This document shows positions 14,801-29,800 of a DNA stretch of 64,000 nucleotides, one piece after another; position 1 is the stretch's first letter; every line of letters starts with the position of its first letter. The stretch lies in contig OU744448.1 in the NCBI GenBank assembly GCA_916610825.1, positions 33,622,493 to 33,686,492 of the forward strand, given 5' to 3'. The stretch comes from Haliclystus octoradiatus (lineage: Eukaryota > Cnidaria > Staurozoa > Stauromedusae > Haliclystidae). Under the pieces are notes generated by a model, which saw only the letters and a program-made list of their open reading frames with translations, searched no databases and had not been told where the DNA came from. The position numbers and the translations under genes are program-made.

Positions 14801-17800
14801 ATTATTCCTGAACTTTTTTCTGACCTAGCTGACTAAACTTTCATGAACTATTCATGAACTGTTAACGAAAAGTGTAAAATCGAACGTAAATCAACTTATT
14901 ATAAATTAATATTATCATAAAACCATATTATAGTAATCATGAAATGATCAATGTATACTTTTTAAAAGGGAGGAAATTTTTGCTTAAAGTATCGAATAGT
15001 GAAACTATTTTCAAAGGAAAATCTTGTTCAACATTATAAATTTCAATATGCTCCTGCATAAAAACAGTACATGCCAAACGTTAAATGGCCCCAATAGGCA
15101 GGTCCACTAAAAATTTCAAAGTTGATTTTATTCGTGTTTCGGATATATCATACCCGCAGAATTCCATAAAACTGATAAAAATTCCAAAAAAATTTCCAAA
15201 AACCCTTCATTTTTGAGTTTTAAATCCATAAATTTCGTAGAACGTCAAAACGATTTGTGATTGGCTTGCTATATTATGACGTCATTTCCCGGACAGAACA
15301 TAATCACACTCCGCTAAACAATGGAGACTTTAGCATTTTTGTAATTATTGGTATCGTTGAACGTCAAATTTAAATGTAATCATTTCCATTAGCACTGCTG
15401 TTCCTGTTCAAAATATTGAAGGCTGACTTCAAAAAACTTATTACGGTGACCTGAAATATTCATCAATGGAAATCGCTCTGAAATATTTATATCAATTTAT
15501 GTTGTTTTTGTCTACGTTCGAGCATGGTTCGAGTGTCGAAGCGAGAAGGAACAAGGATGGTAGACTAGCTTAGCAAATTATTTGAATTTCAAATAACACA
15601 CATAAAGTTTCAAACAAGTTGGAAAATAATTGGATGGAGTTGTATGATCTACCATTTATTAGCAAATTATCCACGTTATTTTCTTGCAAATCATATGGCC
15701 TATTATAGGATCAAATTTATTGTAGCTATGATTCTACCATGATTCTACAAAAACTACATTCACTGTCTTCGCTGATCAATGGGATAAAATATATAGCTAA
15801 ATATAGCTACTACATCAATATCGTCCATTGCCTTCACACAAACTGCATGATTAATCATTGGTCCAAGTAAATATTTGTTAATCAATGCAAAATGAATCAT
15901 AAATTGCTTTTCGGTTTTCAGAAAATTATACGCCTCGACGTAAACTGTCATAGCATGCGTGATCGATGCGTAAAATATTTCATTTAAACGGCAACTTTAT
16001 TGAATTTGAATTCTGATTTACTAGAATAAATCCAAATCTAGAATTGGTAAAGCGTTAATAGGTCCATTTAAAGTGTTTGTTAATTCAAATAAATGCACAC
16101 TGAATGCGATTTCACCGTCTTATATCTGGTGATAATAACACAAGCAACAGTTGATGATGCATGACAGACGAAATAAAAGAACGAAGATTTGATAAATAAA
16201 AATAACACTACTTTGATGCTCGAGTGATGATCTAAGCCGTTTATATATGAATGAGGTTTCTTCTCTAAATATCAAATATATATATATACATTTCCAAGTG
16301 AATGCTGCCTACTTTTTGGTGAGACTTTGGTAAAGACGAGTGAACCTTTTCGTTTTGATGTGAACGAGCACTTTGAAGGTCTTTGACAAAAACAGTGTGC
16401 ACGTGTAGCCTGCGTGCAGACTCAAAACAAAACTTCTCTAAAGTGTAGATCGGCCTGGCCGAGAACTTTTGTTCGTTTGCGGTCGGGAACCGCGAGAGAA
16501 AGATATGGAAAAGATTTGTTTTGTTTCGCTACAAAAAGGACAAACCGAAAAAAGAAACAAAACTTTACCCTTAGTCTCGTTTAAAAATCAGCGGTTCTGA
16601 TTATACTATTCACAAAAAATTTGGATAAAAAATGACGAATTGATGGATGAACGGTTTTGGATATCAAGTCATGATAAGTAGTAGATTTCTCACTTTGTCC
16701 GGATTATGACGTCACATTCCTTCATCCACCAAAACTTGCCGTTTCGTAACCATGGTTACGCAATGTCATTTGAAGTCAGATATCTCGATGGTTTGTCGAT
16801 ATTTTTGGAAAAAAAAATCGGGGATATTAAACTTATCCTTTGATCTTCGTATGGATATGTTTAAAGTACATACTTAAATTTTAGTGGACCTGCCTATTGT
16901 CATGAAATGTTCCTAAACTGTTCATGAAATGTTCATGAAAAATTAAATAGAAGTTGGGACATCTAACTTTCATGAACAAGTTCATGAACAGTGAACAGAC
17001 TCTTGAACTGTTTCTTGCAAAGGTGGCTAGTGTGAAGCAAGATATATCGGATAGGAATATAGTTGCCAACGTCTCCACAAACAAATAGCTGAACACAAAG
17101 CAATCGGTATTCATGTAACAGAACATCACTGCCAGAGAGCACAGAAAATCTGAATGAATCGTTTTCAGTTTTACAATGTCATTGAAAAACCAAGTTTAAT
17201 TAAAATAGTTGCTATGGGTCCCAAGGGATAGAACTAAATCAGTTGGGCCTATCCCTATATTGAAAGAAATTGTAAACTTTATTAACTTCATTAATTAGTA
17301 TAGATTAGTTAAGTTTTCATGCCAATTTTCATAGACTTGATAATGGCTTTCTGTTTAAGTCGAAACGCTGTCCAAATAAGAAACAAACTTAAGCGCTAGC
17401 ATTTCTGTTGCGAAATATATGTCTATCTAAACACTATTCTTGGAATCAACAGTTTGATTTCAAATAAAAATAACTGTCAGTGTTGAATTTCACTAAATTG
17501 GTTAATTAATGTTGTATAGATAATTTAAATTCTTACGTTCACAAATTGTTCCATTTCCAAAATAACCAGACTTGCAAACACAAAGCTCTACGTTTTTGAT
17601 ATCTTGACATTCTGCATTTCGATCACAAAACCTTCCATTACAGATAACACGTTTCCCTTTCGTTGTATCAACTTTATCAAACTTTGGAGTGTTGACAATA
17701 TCTTCATTATATGTCGTAGTAGGTTGTTTAGTGTTTAAATCTTCCGTTGGGATCGGCGGATCGATGATAAATGAACCAATAGATTCTGTAGGACGGTAGT

Positions 17801-20800
17801 TCTTTTCTTCCTTCATTGCTGTAGTTTTATGTAGGGTGGGATACAGTTTTTTACTAGTTACTACATTTTCCTCCTCTGTTGTTTTCTTATAATAAGGAGA
17901 TGTCTGTCTCTTTGCTGGTGTCAATGATGTAGGTCGGGCTATAATAGAGTCTGTTTGTGCTGTAAAAAAGCGATGGAAAATTGGGGTTATAAAATATTAA
18001 TAGAATTAATTAATAAACACAATTGCCAAGTGACAGCACATCCTCCTGGCAAATAGCCGTAGACTAACGCGGCATATCTGAGTTCCTTTAACACGGTTTT
18101 AAGAGCTACATTGTACGGGTATGCCACATTATTAATCTATCTTGAAAGTGATGAAAAGAGAGGCTGGAAAAGAACAGTTCTTAAACTTTGTGTAAAGTTT
18201 GAATAATATATTTTTTTGAATGGCACTTGTATTGCATACTAGCAATGAGTTACTTGCGTTTCTGGGTTTAATGTGGGTCCATCAAAACATTCAAGTAAGT
18301 GAAGTGGTCAAATAAATCATGCATTTGTATCATTCAACAGCTCCTCCCCGTCCGAGCGTACAAAATCCCAAAAGCCGTGAACTTGCAGCTTCAAATGAAA
18401 GGCTGTGCAATCAGAAAGAGCACATGCGATTTTACTGAGCGGTCATGATTGATTGGGGAGATCCATGGGGAGGTCCCCCACAAATAATAGCAGCAATGAC
18501 GTAAAGCCGCAAAGGCCTCAAAATGAAAAGATACATTTTGTTTCGATACAAAGAGTAAGAACATAAATGAAATAGAAACCCAAATAAAACACAGATCATA
18601 AAATGGTGATTCGAATGATACTACTATTGATCAATTTGATAGGGAATTGTGAGAGTTATTAGCATTTATTATTTATTATTATTTATTATCATTTTGCATA
18701 CGTTTGAAGGGACTCTCTTTTATATGTTAGGATATAGAGGCAACAGGAAAATAGCTCTGCAATGCATTCATTCACTTTTTGAATAATCATCAACAGTCCC
18801 AAAAACTGTCAAACAAGAAATAGTTATTCAACTTTGATGCAATAACAAAGGCATTGAGGGCCTGGTTTTTAACAAGTGAGTCCCTCCAGATACGGTGGAA
18901 ATTACTTGACTTTAACACTTGCCGATTGTTAACTTCCTGGGTGTTTTCGCTGTCATTTGACTAACGCATAATGCTATGAAAGCTTAAAGGTCAATTGAGA
19001 AGATGGTATTGTAAATGTTTGCTTGAGAACATATATAATAAAACAACAAATAGAATAGGCCAGAGAAAATTAAAAGCATAGAACTTTAACAATCTATTCA
19101 TATGACCATACTCTATGGTCCCAACACGAACAGTGAATTGGAAATGTAGAACGAATTCAGTTAGAAACACAGCAATGATTATGATATGTGAGCAGGGCTA
19201 TTATGAACAAAGCATGAACTGTTCTTCGTTCGTACAAATTATTTATTTATATACGAATTTTGTCCCTTATTTCAGGAATTCCGTAAATTTGTTATGCATC
19301 CCTGTGAAACAGTTCATGAACAATTTCTAGTAATGAGTTCATAAACAGTTCATGAAAAAGTTCATAAAAATAAAGCCATTTAAAGTTCATGAACTAGTTC
19401 ATCAACAGTTCATGAGCTCAACACAAATTTTCAGAGGAGCAGGGAAATATAGATAACAAGGAACATAAGCTTTACCTAAGCAGCTTTTAGTGAATTTATC
19501 TTGTCCATTTTTACACATGCAAATAAAACCAAGCGGAGACGACTTCAAAACCAAACAATGAGAATAAAGAGGACATGTCAGCTGTTCTCTTGTCGTGCAG
19601 GGCGGCGTTACCTCTGCAAGAAATAAAATCAATAATAGTATTTACATTAGTTAAAGTATCAATATTCAGACAACAATTTAAATGAAAAACATTTAAATTC
19701 AAAGCCTTTATGAAAACAAGTTTTTGACTTCAACCCCTGCAGAAAACAGTCCAGGAGTTCATGAAAAGGTTCATGAACAGTTTCATGAAAAGGTTCATGA
19801 ACAGTTCATGAACGTCAAATGACCCCAATTTTCATGGACCGTTCATTACCAGTTCATGAAGAGTTTGTAAACTTTCATGGACAGTTTATGAACAGTTCAT
19901 GAAAACTTGGGACCATTTAACGTTCATTAACTTTTTATGAACTTTTCATGAACTATTCATGAACTTTTCATGAACTATTCATGAAATTTTCATGAACTAT
20001 TCATGAACTCCTGAACTGTTTTTTGCCGGAGAGAGATAATTATCCTTACCTGACATTGTTTGCAAAATCGTTGAATATTGAAAACGTAATAATTTTCTTT
20101 GTGGATTAAACACAGTTCTCTTCTTAGAAAATTCTAGAAACATTTTATCAGGAATTGTTTGGCCAGTATATTCTTCAAATTGAATCATACGATTAATTTT
20201 ATATTTGTACAGTTTTCCATCAGCATAAAATTGCAAATCAGAGTCGCTAACAAAATGACCAAATCTTTGATGTATAAACTCTTCTTTGTGGTTTGAATAG
20301 ATGATTCTTGCGTTGTTTCTAATGACTGGACTACGTCCGTGAATTTTTGTATCAAGTCGAAAATAGCCAGCACTATTTTGACCAAGAAGAATTTGATTGA
20401 TAAATAGAACTTCACCTGATAACAGAAATAAATTATTATTCTCTTGAAGCACAGGTCTTTTTATTCCCCACCCCTGCGAAAAACAGTTCAGGAGTTCATG
20501 AACAATTCATGAACAGTTTTAGTCTGTGTTTATAGACCGCGATTCATTCACAAAAGAATAGGGTCTGTGTGTTTTGCACAGTTCTCTGTCCAGCCACTCT
20601 ACGAAAACGTAGAGCGGAAGTTTCTGATCGATGCCTGGTAAATCTATTGTTCTTAGATAATAAATTCATCACCTCCGTTCGATCAATTAATTGTCATAGC
20701 TACGAAGCCTAAAATAGAACTTATTGCAATCATGTCAACTGAAGTGAACAAAGTAATGTGAGAATCCCGGTGAGAATCATCCTAATCTTGCATAATTATG

Positions 20801-23800
20801 TGACATCAATCTTATTCTGATACGAGGCCCGGACAGAGAAACCGAGCAATTCACACAGACCCTATTCTTTTGTGAATGAATCGCGGTCTGTAACGCAGGC
20901 TAGAATAGTTCATGAATGTTCAATTTTCATGAATTGTTCATGAACTCCTGAACTGTTTTCGAAGGGGCAACATAGGTAGGATTTAGGATTTGGATGTTGG
21001 CAAAATAGAAAGTCATTTGGCCATCCTCAAGATGTTGCTTGTTGTTGACTTGTGTTGAATTTCGTTTTATTTGATTTTCATGACATTTAAAAATGTTGAC
21101 AACATTGTGAATATTCTATTGTTCTCAAACTAGTTACACACACTTTTTTATTTTGCCAACATTGGTAAAATTTGATTAGATTTGTAATTCTATATCTAAA
21201 TGAGTCGTCCTGTGTTACCCCCTGCGAAAAACAGTTCAGGACTTCATGAACAGTTCATGAACGTTAAATGGCTCCAATTTCCTGAACTGTTCATGAACTG
21301 TTCATGAACAGTTCATGATCCCTCACAGACAGCTCATGAACAGTTCATGAATAGTTCATGAAAATTTGGGGCTATTTAACGTTCATGAACTGTCCATGAA
21401 CTGCTCATGGACTGTTCATCCAAATGCCGAAAAACCATATATGATGTTTATTTTGTTTCGATCGAGGATCAATAATATCAATGTAATTAAAATATGAAGG
21501 TATAAGCGGTTGATTTGAGGTTGTCAAAATGAAGCTAGAATCAATATTTTCCATCTTTACAAGAAATATCACATTCATAGATTTCTAAACAGGAGAACAG
21601 TATCAAATGTGCACAATGATCTTCATTATGTTTTCTTTGCAAAAATTCCTAATTCCATTTTAAATGGGAAAAGGTCTCAGCGAATCACAGCACATTTTTT
21701 GTAGATTATCATGACTGTTCATCAACTCATCAACTCATTTTGTCCATGGGGAAATACGAAAAACAAATATACCTGTTTCGAATGTGATTGTTGTTTTACA
21801 AGATGCATAAGGTCCAGTTACATCAAACCCTTTCACGTCTGCTGTTGATTTTGTTAAACTAAACAACCAACTCATAAAACCAATGATTTCTGGTATAAGA
21901 GAAAGCGTTTTACCAGAAACACCTTCGACTGGACTGATTGATACAAAAGAACGACCTTTTGAAAATAGCATGCTTATATCAGCGTTATTAATTCTTGATG
22001 AACCAATCCAACCAGAAAGCTTACCAACTGAGCTAACAAACGAATCTATAAAAATAAGATCAATTATTATAATGAAAACGTGGGTGTATCATTAGTTTAT
22101 GAACAGTTCATGAAAAAAGTTCATGAAAATTAGGCCATTTAACATTCATGATCTGTTCATGAGCTGTTTATAAGGTGTTCATGAGCGATTAATGAAAGTT
22201 TGTAAAGTTTATGAACTATTCATGAACTGTTTGTGAACTGTTTATGAGGTGTTCATGAGCGGTTCATGAAAGTTTGTAAAGTTTATGAACTATTCATGAA
22301 CTATTTGTGAACTGTTTATGGGGTGTTCATGAGCGGTTCATGAAAATTTATAAAGTTTATTAACTATTCATGAACGGTTCAGAAGGTTCAAAACAGTTCA
22401 TGAACAGATCATGAACATTTCATTAACTCCACTAATTATTTTGCAGGGGTTAATCCAATTTTCATGAAATCTGTGATAGAAATAATTCCAATCATTTACT
22501 CATTTCATACCAATTTCATGCAAAAGTACAATATATGAGTTAGAAATCATAATAATAGGGGATTCTCCTGCAGTTCAGGAGTTCATGAACATTCATGAAC
22601 GTTAGATAGTTTACCAAACTTAAACAGTTTATGAACAGTTCATGAATGTTAGATGGTTTACCCAACTTACATAAACAGTTTATGAACAGTTAATGAACGT
22701 TAGATGGTTTACCCAACTTACATACACAATTTATCAACAGTTCATGAACGTTAGATAGTTTACCAAACTTAAACAGTTTATGAACAGTTCATGAATGTTA
22801 GATGGTTTACCCAACTTACATAAACAGTTTATGAACAGTTAATGAACGTTAGATGGTTTACCCAACTTACATACACAATTTATCAACAGTTCATGAACGT
22901 TAGATAGTTTACCAAACTTAAACAGTTTATGAACAGTTCATGAATGTTAGATGGTTTACCCAACTTACATAAACAGTTTATGAACAGTTAATGAACGTTA
23001 GATGGTTTACCCAACTTACATACACAATTTATCAACAGTTCATGAACGTTAGATGGTTTACCCAACTTACATAAAGAGTTTATGAACAGTTCATGGACCA
23101 TCAGGCACAGTTCATGAACGTTTATGAAAATAAGGGGCCATTTAACGTTCAAGAACTGATCATGAACTGTTCATGAACTCCTGAATACTTTTTCCTGATT
23201 GATTCTGAATTCAGGGTCCAACAAAGTCCAGAAACTTGGAAACCTGGTTTGAGGAAGGCAAAGAAAATTCAGAAGGAAAAGGCAAAATGCAGCATATAAA
23301 TATAAAATAATTAGAAAAATATGAGAAAAAAATTGATTTTACAGTTTAATGTCAGAAACAGTACTCAAACGTTTATCTCAAAAGTTGAGGTTTGCGGAAG
23401 GTCGAAACATTTGCCGAACCCTGATTCTGATGTATATCAACTGAAACATTGACTAGTAAAGGTTTGAAGCGGATTCAATAAGGAATGACACAGATATCGG
23501 TGTTTTAAAGAACCTATTTATGCCACAAGTTTATTTTTGTGACTTCAATATTCATTTTTGTCTCTAAATAATTTAAAATAATATTGAAAAGTTTGAAAAG
23601 ATTGAATATTTACGTTACAAAATTAAACGCGCAGAAGAAATAGATTTTTTAAAACATCGATATCCTTCATTTCTTATCGGATCAGCTTCAAACATTTTAC
23701 CAATTCAGTTGATATACATCCAAATCAATCATTACTTTAAAAAATATGTTTTTAGTAGAATCCCTCCTGTTGCTATCAATGTATGAATACCCATCAACAA

Positions 23801-26800
23801 TTTCTATACATATTTCATTAACTATTGCATGGATCAGCCATGCCTTTTCTTGAATGCCTAAAATAATTGTGTTACTTACTATCAGAATACCTAATACAAT
23901 ATTTCCCATTGCCAATATGTCCAGGTAAGCATTTACAATGATATCCAGGCCATTTATTTATACATTCAGCATTTATAGCACAAATGATACCATCATTTTG
24001 ACATTCGTTAACGTCTACAGGGTAAGTAAATTGATAATGTAAGGCACTCGTTATATTGTAAAAAGAAAATCAAACTATATCTAATAATCTGGCAAAGAGT
24101 AGACAATAGACTGGTTCAAAAAAAATGCACAATTCATTTTCTCATTTGACGTGTTCTAAAAACAAGTTGTACAAACTTTGAAGTTCATCCGACATCGGGA
24201 AAGGAGCTCCCAAGGTCCCTCTAAACTAATATGTGAAGTTAATGGGAAAAACGCTAATATTTTTTAAACGCAAATAACTTAATCCTTACAATTTAAATTA
24301 TGCAAAATTAAATATAGGGATATGAAACTGACATTGTGAATAATTTCAATAGATTATTTATAATGTTTGAATTTTAATAATTCCAAGAACAATAGACGAC
24401 TTAGAACGATGCATTGAAAAACGTGGTTTCCACTGTGAAAATCGCATTTTCGACAAGTCAAATTGTGTGGTTTTAATTTGTCAACATCAAAACATTTACT
24501 GAAGACATGTTAGCCGCTTCTTCAGTCACATCTTTTCGAGAATTGTAGCTTGGAGATTGTTGCTCTGTAGTTCAAACCATGCTCAACATTAACCTTTGTA
24601 CCAGCCCAAAGGTTTATTGAAAACAAACGCGTGTTTGTCAATTAATATGTAGTGTGTGAATAATTTTAAAAAATGTTTAGATGTTATATTTACTGGGCAG
24701 AAAATCACACATTAGTTCACGTTCCCTTGTGATTCCATATTAATAAATTACGGCTGGTGTGCAGGCTGCGGGAACATTGTCTTTACTACAACCTTGATAA
24801 AAATAAAATAATTAAACTAAAGAATAGGGCTCTTTCACTCCTGGGGTCTGTAATTGATGTACCAACAACATTACCCCTACCAAGATAATAACTTTATAAT
24901 TAAATTTAATGTAGTATACTCACCCGGCACTAATGGTACAATCATACTAGCTGTTGTTTTCGATTCTAAAGAATAAAACCAAATATAAATTAAAATTTTA
25001 AGTTACGTTTAACAGCTCTAAACTGGGCAAAAATGTTTTTCTTGAATGTTCATTGTCAACTTTATGGTGATCTATAAAATCTCAACAATGCATTGATCAA
25101 TGTTAACATCAAAGCAAACACCTATTGTCTTTGCTCTATCTTGAGCTTTACCTTATTGTCTTGAATTTATAACACACTAGGAATTGCTAGTGTTCGACTA
25201 ACCAATGGAAAGTAATAAAACGTCGGAAAAACTTGCCATTAATAATAAAACTAATTATCTTCAAAAAACTATTTATTATAAATTTTAACTTATTAGAAGG
25301 CATCGTCAAAGCAAGTAATTTGATATGTAGTATTACCAGGTGATTGGTTAAGTTGTCTTCTCTTTCTTGAACTTCCTGCAAAATGAAGTGTTTAAAAATC
25401 AGAAGTGCACCTTTTCCAAAGAAATACAATAAATGACAACAAAACTATATCTGGCTCGGTGTACCCAAATCCAGAGAAAATGTTGTGGTCTTGACTGAGT
25501 ACCAAAATAAATAGTTTGCAGATAGGTATATACTATAGGCCTACAGGGTCCTGATCCTTCAGCATAGCCTGAACTGAATCGCTACTGAAAATCTACTGGA
25601 AACCACAATGAAACCCACAAGACACTTAAATGTAGATTTTTCTCATTTTACTGAAAACTATTGAAACACATCTTAATATTTTCAAAATTCATAGTTGTAA
25701 TTACAGTGTAACCCGCTTATGTACAATTCGGATAAGCGGAATTCCCGCTTATCTGCAACCTGGGTTTAAAACCCATTAAACAATTTTCTGGTCAAGTGTT
25801 TGGTAAACAATTTCGGATAACTGCAAATTCGAATAAATGCAATGAAAACCGATCGCACTTTTGACTTGTACTTGAGCGGGTTACACATACTGTAGCACAC
25901 TTTAAAATTTCTACACCAGCTCACCTTTATCCCTCCCTTCTAAAGTAGGTTTGTAGCTTTCTATTCCTCGGAGTAGTACAAACTTGGTAGTTGAAAACCT
26001 TGAGTAGAAATACAAAAATACAATTTTAATTCACAGTTAGGGGATTTAATTTTAGATTTCAAGAATCCAGAATTTCATCCTAGATCAGACTTTTGTATTT
26101 AAAGGTACCTATAGATCATTATTATTATTAAAGTATGAACAGTTTGAATAGGAAATTTACATGTTAAAGGTTACCCCTGCGAAAAAAGTTCATGAATCCA
26201 TGAACCGGCTTATGAATTGTTCATGAACTCTTTGTGACTGTTCATGAACTGTTCATGAACGGTTCATGAACCAACAAAAAAATGTTCATGAACTGTTCAT
26301 GAAGTTAATGAATTGTTCATGAACTGTGCATGAACTGTTCACGAAGTTCATGAACTGTTCAAGAACTCATGGATTTTTTTCGCAGGGGTATCATCAAAGT
26401 TAAAACAATTATATTATCATTGATAATTGTTTTGTTTTTTTAAAGACCAGAAACCAGCCGATGTAATCAAGCAAGACCTTTCACCGCTAAGTAACTAAAT
26501 TGACATTGAAATAAGACCAATTTTTACTAGTCCAAAGATTTTAGACCAGCCAATACATAAAGAAGTAAAACCTGACATTGTATCCAAACAAAGCGTTGTT
26601 TACCACTTTAAGTGTGGTCAGTGTGATATTGACTATGTTAGCTACACATGCCGGCACCTACATCAACTCATTGATGACCATCATTTTACGGCTGTTGAAA
26701 ACATTTAAGAGATGCCCATAACTTTGACACAAAAAATAATGACATTTTACCATTTTTTAAAGTTTTGTCTTGTGATAAAACAAAATTTGAATGTTTAATA

Positions 26801-29800
26801 AAAGAGATGGTATTCATTTCAAAAATTAAACCGTCGTGCAACACACAAAAGGGTTCCTTAAAGTCTCGTGTTTAAATAGATATTTCTTGTCAATTTTATT
26901 ATGTATAATTACATTATTATCCTTTGTATATTGTATTAAATTAGCCCATATCAATAGTCATATGATAAATTTTAAACTTTAACATGAAAATGATTGCATG
27001 ATGCAATCGAAACGTTGTTAATTAATATCAATAAAAATTTAAAAATTATTTTGTTAACTTTTCTTATCAAATCATTGATAATTTGTTTGATACCTGTTGC
27101 TTTCAGTATCTAGCGGCAATTTTCTCATTCCTTGTGGCCCCTCAGACAAATGGAGAGTTTGACAGTAAATATGTTTCTCATCCATAACATAACTTAAAAC
27201 AGCTACTTTCTGAAAATACAAAATTATGTATATATAGAAGAAGTGCAGTTCATTAAATTTTACTTTCCTTTTGGCAACGTTTCGGAGATAACTTGAATTG
27301 CCGTTATCAAGCCATGACTAACAACATAGACAGTGCAAAAATTATTTGATACACATATATTCCATGCGAAAAATAATTCAAGACTTCGTTCAATTCATGA
27401 GCAGTTTTGAACATTAAATGGCCCAATTTTTATGGACTTTTTCGCATACTGTTTGAGAACTTTTCACAAAGGTTCATGAAAATTGGGTCACTTAACGTTC
27501 ATGAATAACTTTTAGGAAAAATGATGCGTAACTTGAAATGTTTTATGTTAATTGGAGGAATCGATTAGGAAACATGTAAAAGGCACCCTTTTGCTGTGTT
27601 TTTGTTTCGTATATTGACAGAAAGAGTATTTGATTTTAAAATTGCTCCTGCAAAAAACATTTTTGAGTTCCTGAAATTCTCATCAACAGTTCATCAACAG
27701 CTCATTGCGGACATTTTCATGAACCGTTCATAAAAATTGGGAGATTTAAAGTTCATGAAATGTTTTCCCTGTGGTAGGCCTAACGTAATTAATCACATGA
27801 AATTAAATGCGTGATTGAATTCATTTTGTTAATTTTCTGTTACCATTTGATGATTGAGTTAAACACCTGAAATTATTTTTTAAGAAATATCATTGAAGAA
27901 GCTACCAAAGGGCAGCGAAATATTTTGACAAAAATTTAAATACATATATCATCTAATCACGTTGTTTTTATAGTTGTTGCGTGTTATTTAGAATGGTTAC
28001 CAAATTACCCAACTACAATTTATCGTACAAAACACGAGATCATACAAAGGTTTTAATAAATCAATTAAGTCAAAAAATAAAACTTTGAAAAATCTAAACA
28101 ATATTTGTATACTCACATCTTATGAGTGAGACTATTTTCCGTTGTTTGTGAACAATGAACCATTGTCTTTGTAAACAATAGGATTATTTAGATACTATTT
28201 GAATTTAACAAAAATCTCAAAATTGGAATAATCAAATATAGCAAATATTTCGGCGTTGAAAGATGGCCTACTTATGAAAATTCAAACTTACATTCAAGAG
28301 GTATGCATCAATCCAAGAAACAGTATAACCTTGCATTGCTCCGCTACTGTTATCATACGTGTTGCGTGTATTGATACTGTTGTACAGATTTCTTAGAACA
28401 TCCTTGTTAAGTTTTTCTGCTATCATGTGATACCCTGTTGTGTCCTCTGTGTTAAGAACTGGGATGATAAAAGATGCATTCTTCTTGAAATCATTGTTGC
28501 TATGATTTGGCAGTGGATTATACGTAACATAACCTTTGTCAGAGAACTAAAAAAAAATACATAAATAGATCAAAAGTGAGAATGTTGTAACCACTGTGAA
28601 CAGGATTAGTTTTGACGTGCCAAAAAATAATGGGTACAGTAAAACCTGTATATAACGGCCAGCTACGAGAGGTAGAAAAACTGACCACTACAGACAGGTG
28701 GCGTTTATATACAGGTTTGATTCAATAGAAAATACTATTTTAGACATTGCAAGGGTAATAAGTAATGTAGACGGTATCGCCCTACCGAATGCACCCGTAC
28801 CACTCCTCTATTTCTAGATGAGTGGCTTTTTTCGCTTTACAGTTAATTAATGACTGAGCCAGTCTTCAGAGTATGGCAGAGCCGCCCTTAAGACAATATT
28901 TCAAACATCTCGAGCCGCCCACAAAATCTTTTACAGGAACCCTATTACTATTATTTATCCACAGAATATTCTTTTTCCACCCGTGGAGAAGGCAAAAATA
29001 TGTTAAAGCAGGCGAGGCGAATATTTTGTCCCGAGATCTCGGCGAAAAGCGCCCTTCTCATTTTCACACGTACTTGTTTTACTATGTCACTGAGCCGCAT
29101 GTCCAGTGCAGCTAGCAATGCTCATTTCATAACTATTCGTGAACTACTTTGAGTTATTTTAAGTTTTCTGGTGCTGGACCATTCAGATTTTATTTTTATT
29201 TCAGTTGAAGCCTATAGATTGAGTTCAGATAAATTCAAATTTGCAAAAGTGATTTCCAAAAACGTCTTGTTGGGAGTCTTGAACATCATCCCCATATCAG
29301 ATGTGAGATGAGATGAAATTCCGTTCCCATCCATAACTTTTCAAGCACATGAACCACTGTGGATTATCAGGCTGTATGATAGGCCCCGGTCTGCAAAGTA
29401 TGGCAGCTGCGCCCCCGAGATGAAAATTTTTCTCGTGATTGCCGCCCCTGGAGCTGCAGTTTTCATCCAAAATCGGCAGTTAAAAATGATTTTTGTCATT
29501 TTCTTCATATTTTTTTTGCTGAAATGATATGGCTTTTGCCGCCCCTGAAGTCAAATTTGATCAAATTTGATCAGTTGCCACCCCGCCCCTAACTTTTTTT
29601 GGCGCTGCCGCTCCCGAGATCTCGTCGAGATTGCCATTATGTGCAGACTGGGACCATAGTGGAATCCTTAAATTTGGAACGCCAGATATTTACGCCAAAA
29701 TCACGCCACGCCAAGTCAGCATATAGTCAAGAATACGCCAAAAAGCCCAAATTTAGTTGAAAACTATAGAAAATTACTAAATTTCCACGCCAAAGAAATC

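Noticed and set aside
22564-23199. CRISPR-like regularly spaced repeats
   Set aside because: The spacers are themselves repeated, the DNA is eukaryotic and the units are part of a transposon-derived array.
28873-29115. 80-codon plus-strand open frame
   Set aside because: Falls in a probable composite repeat and shows no motif.
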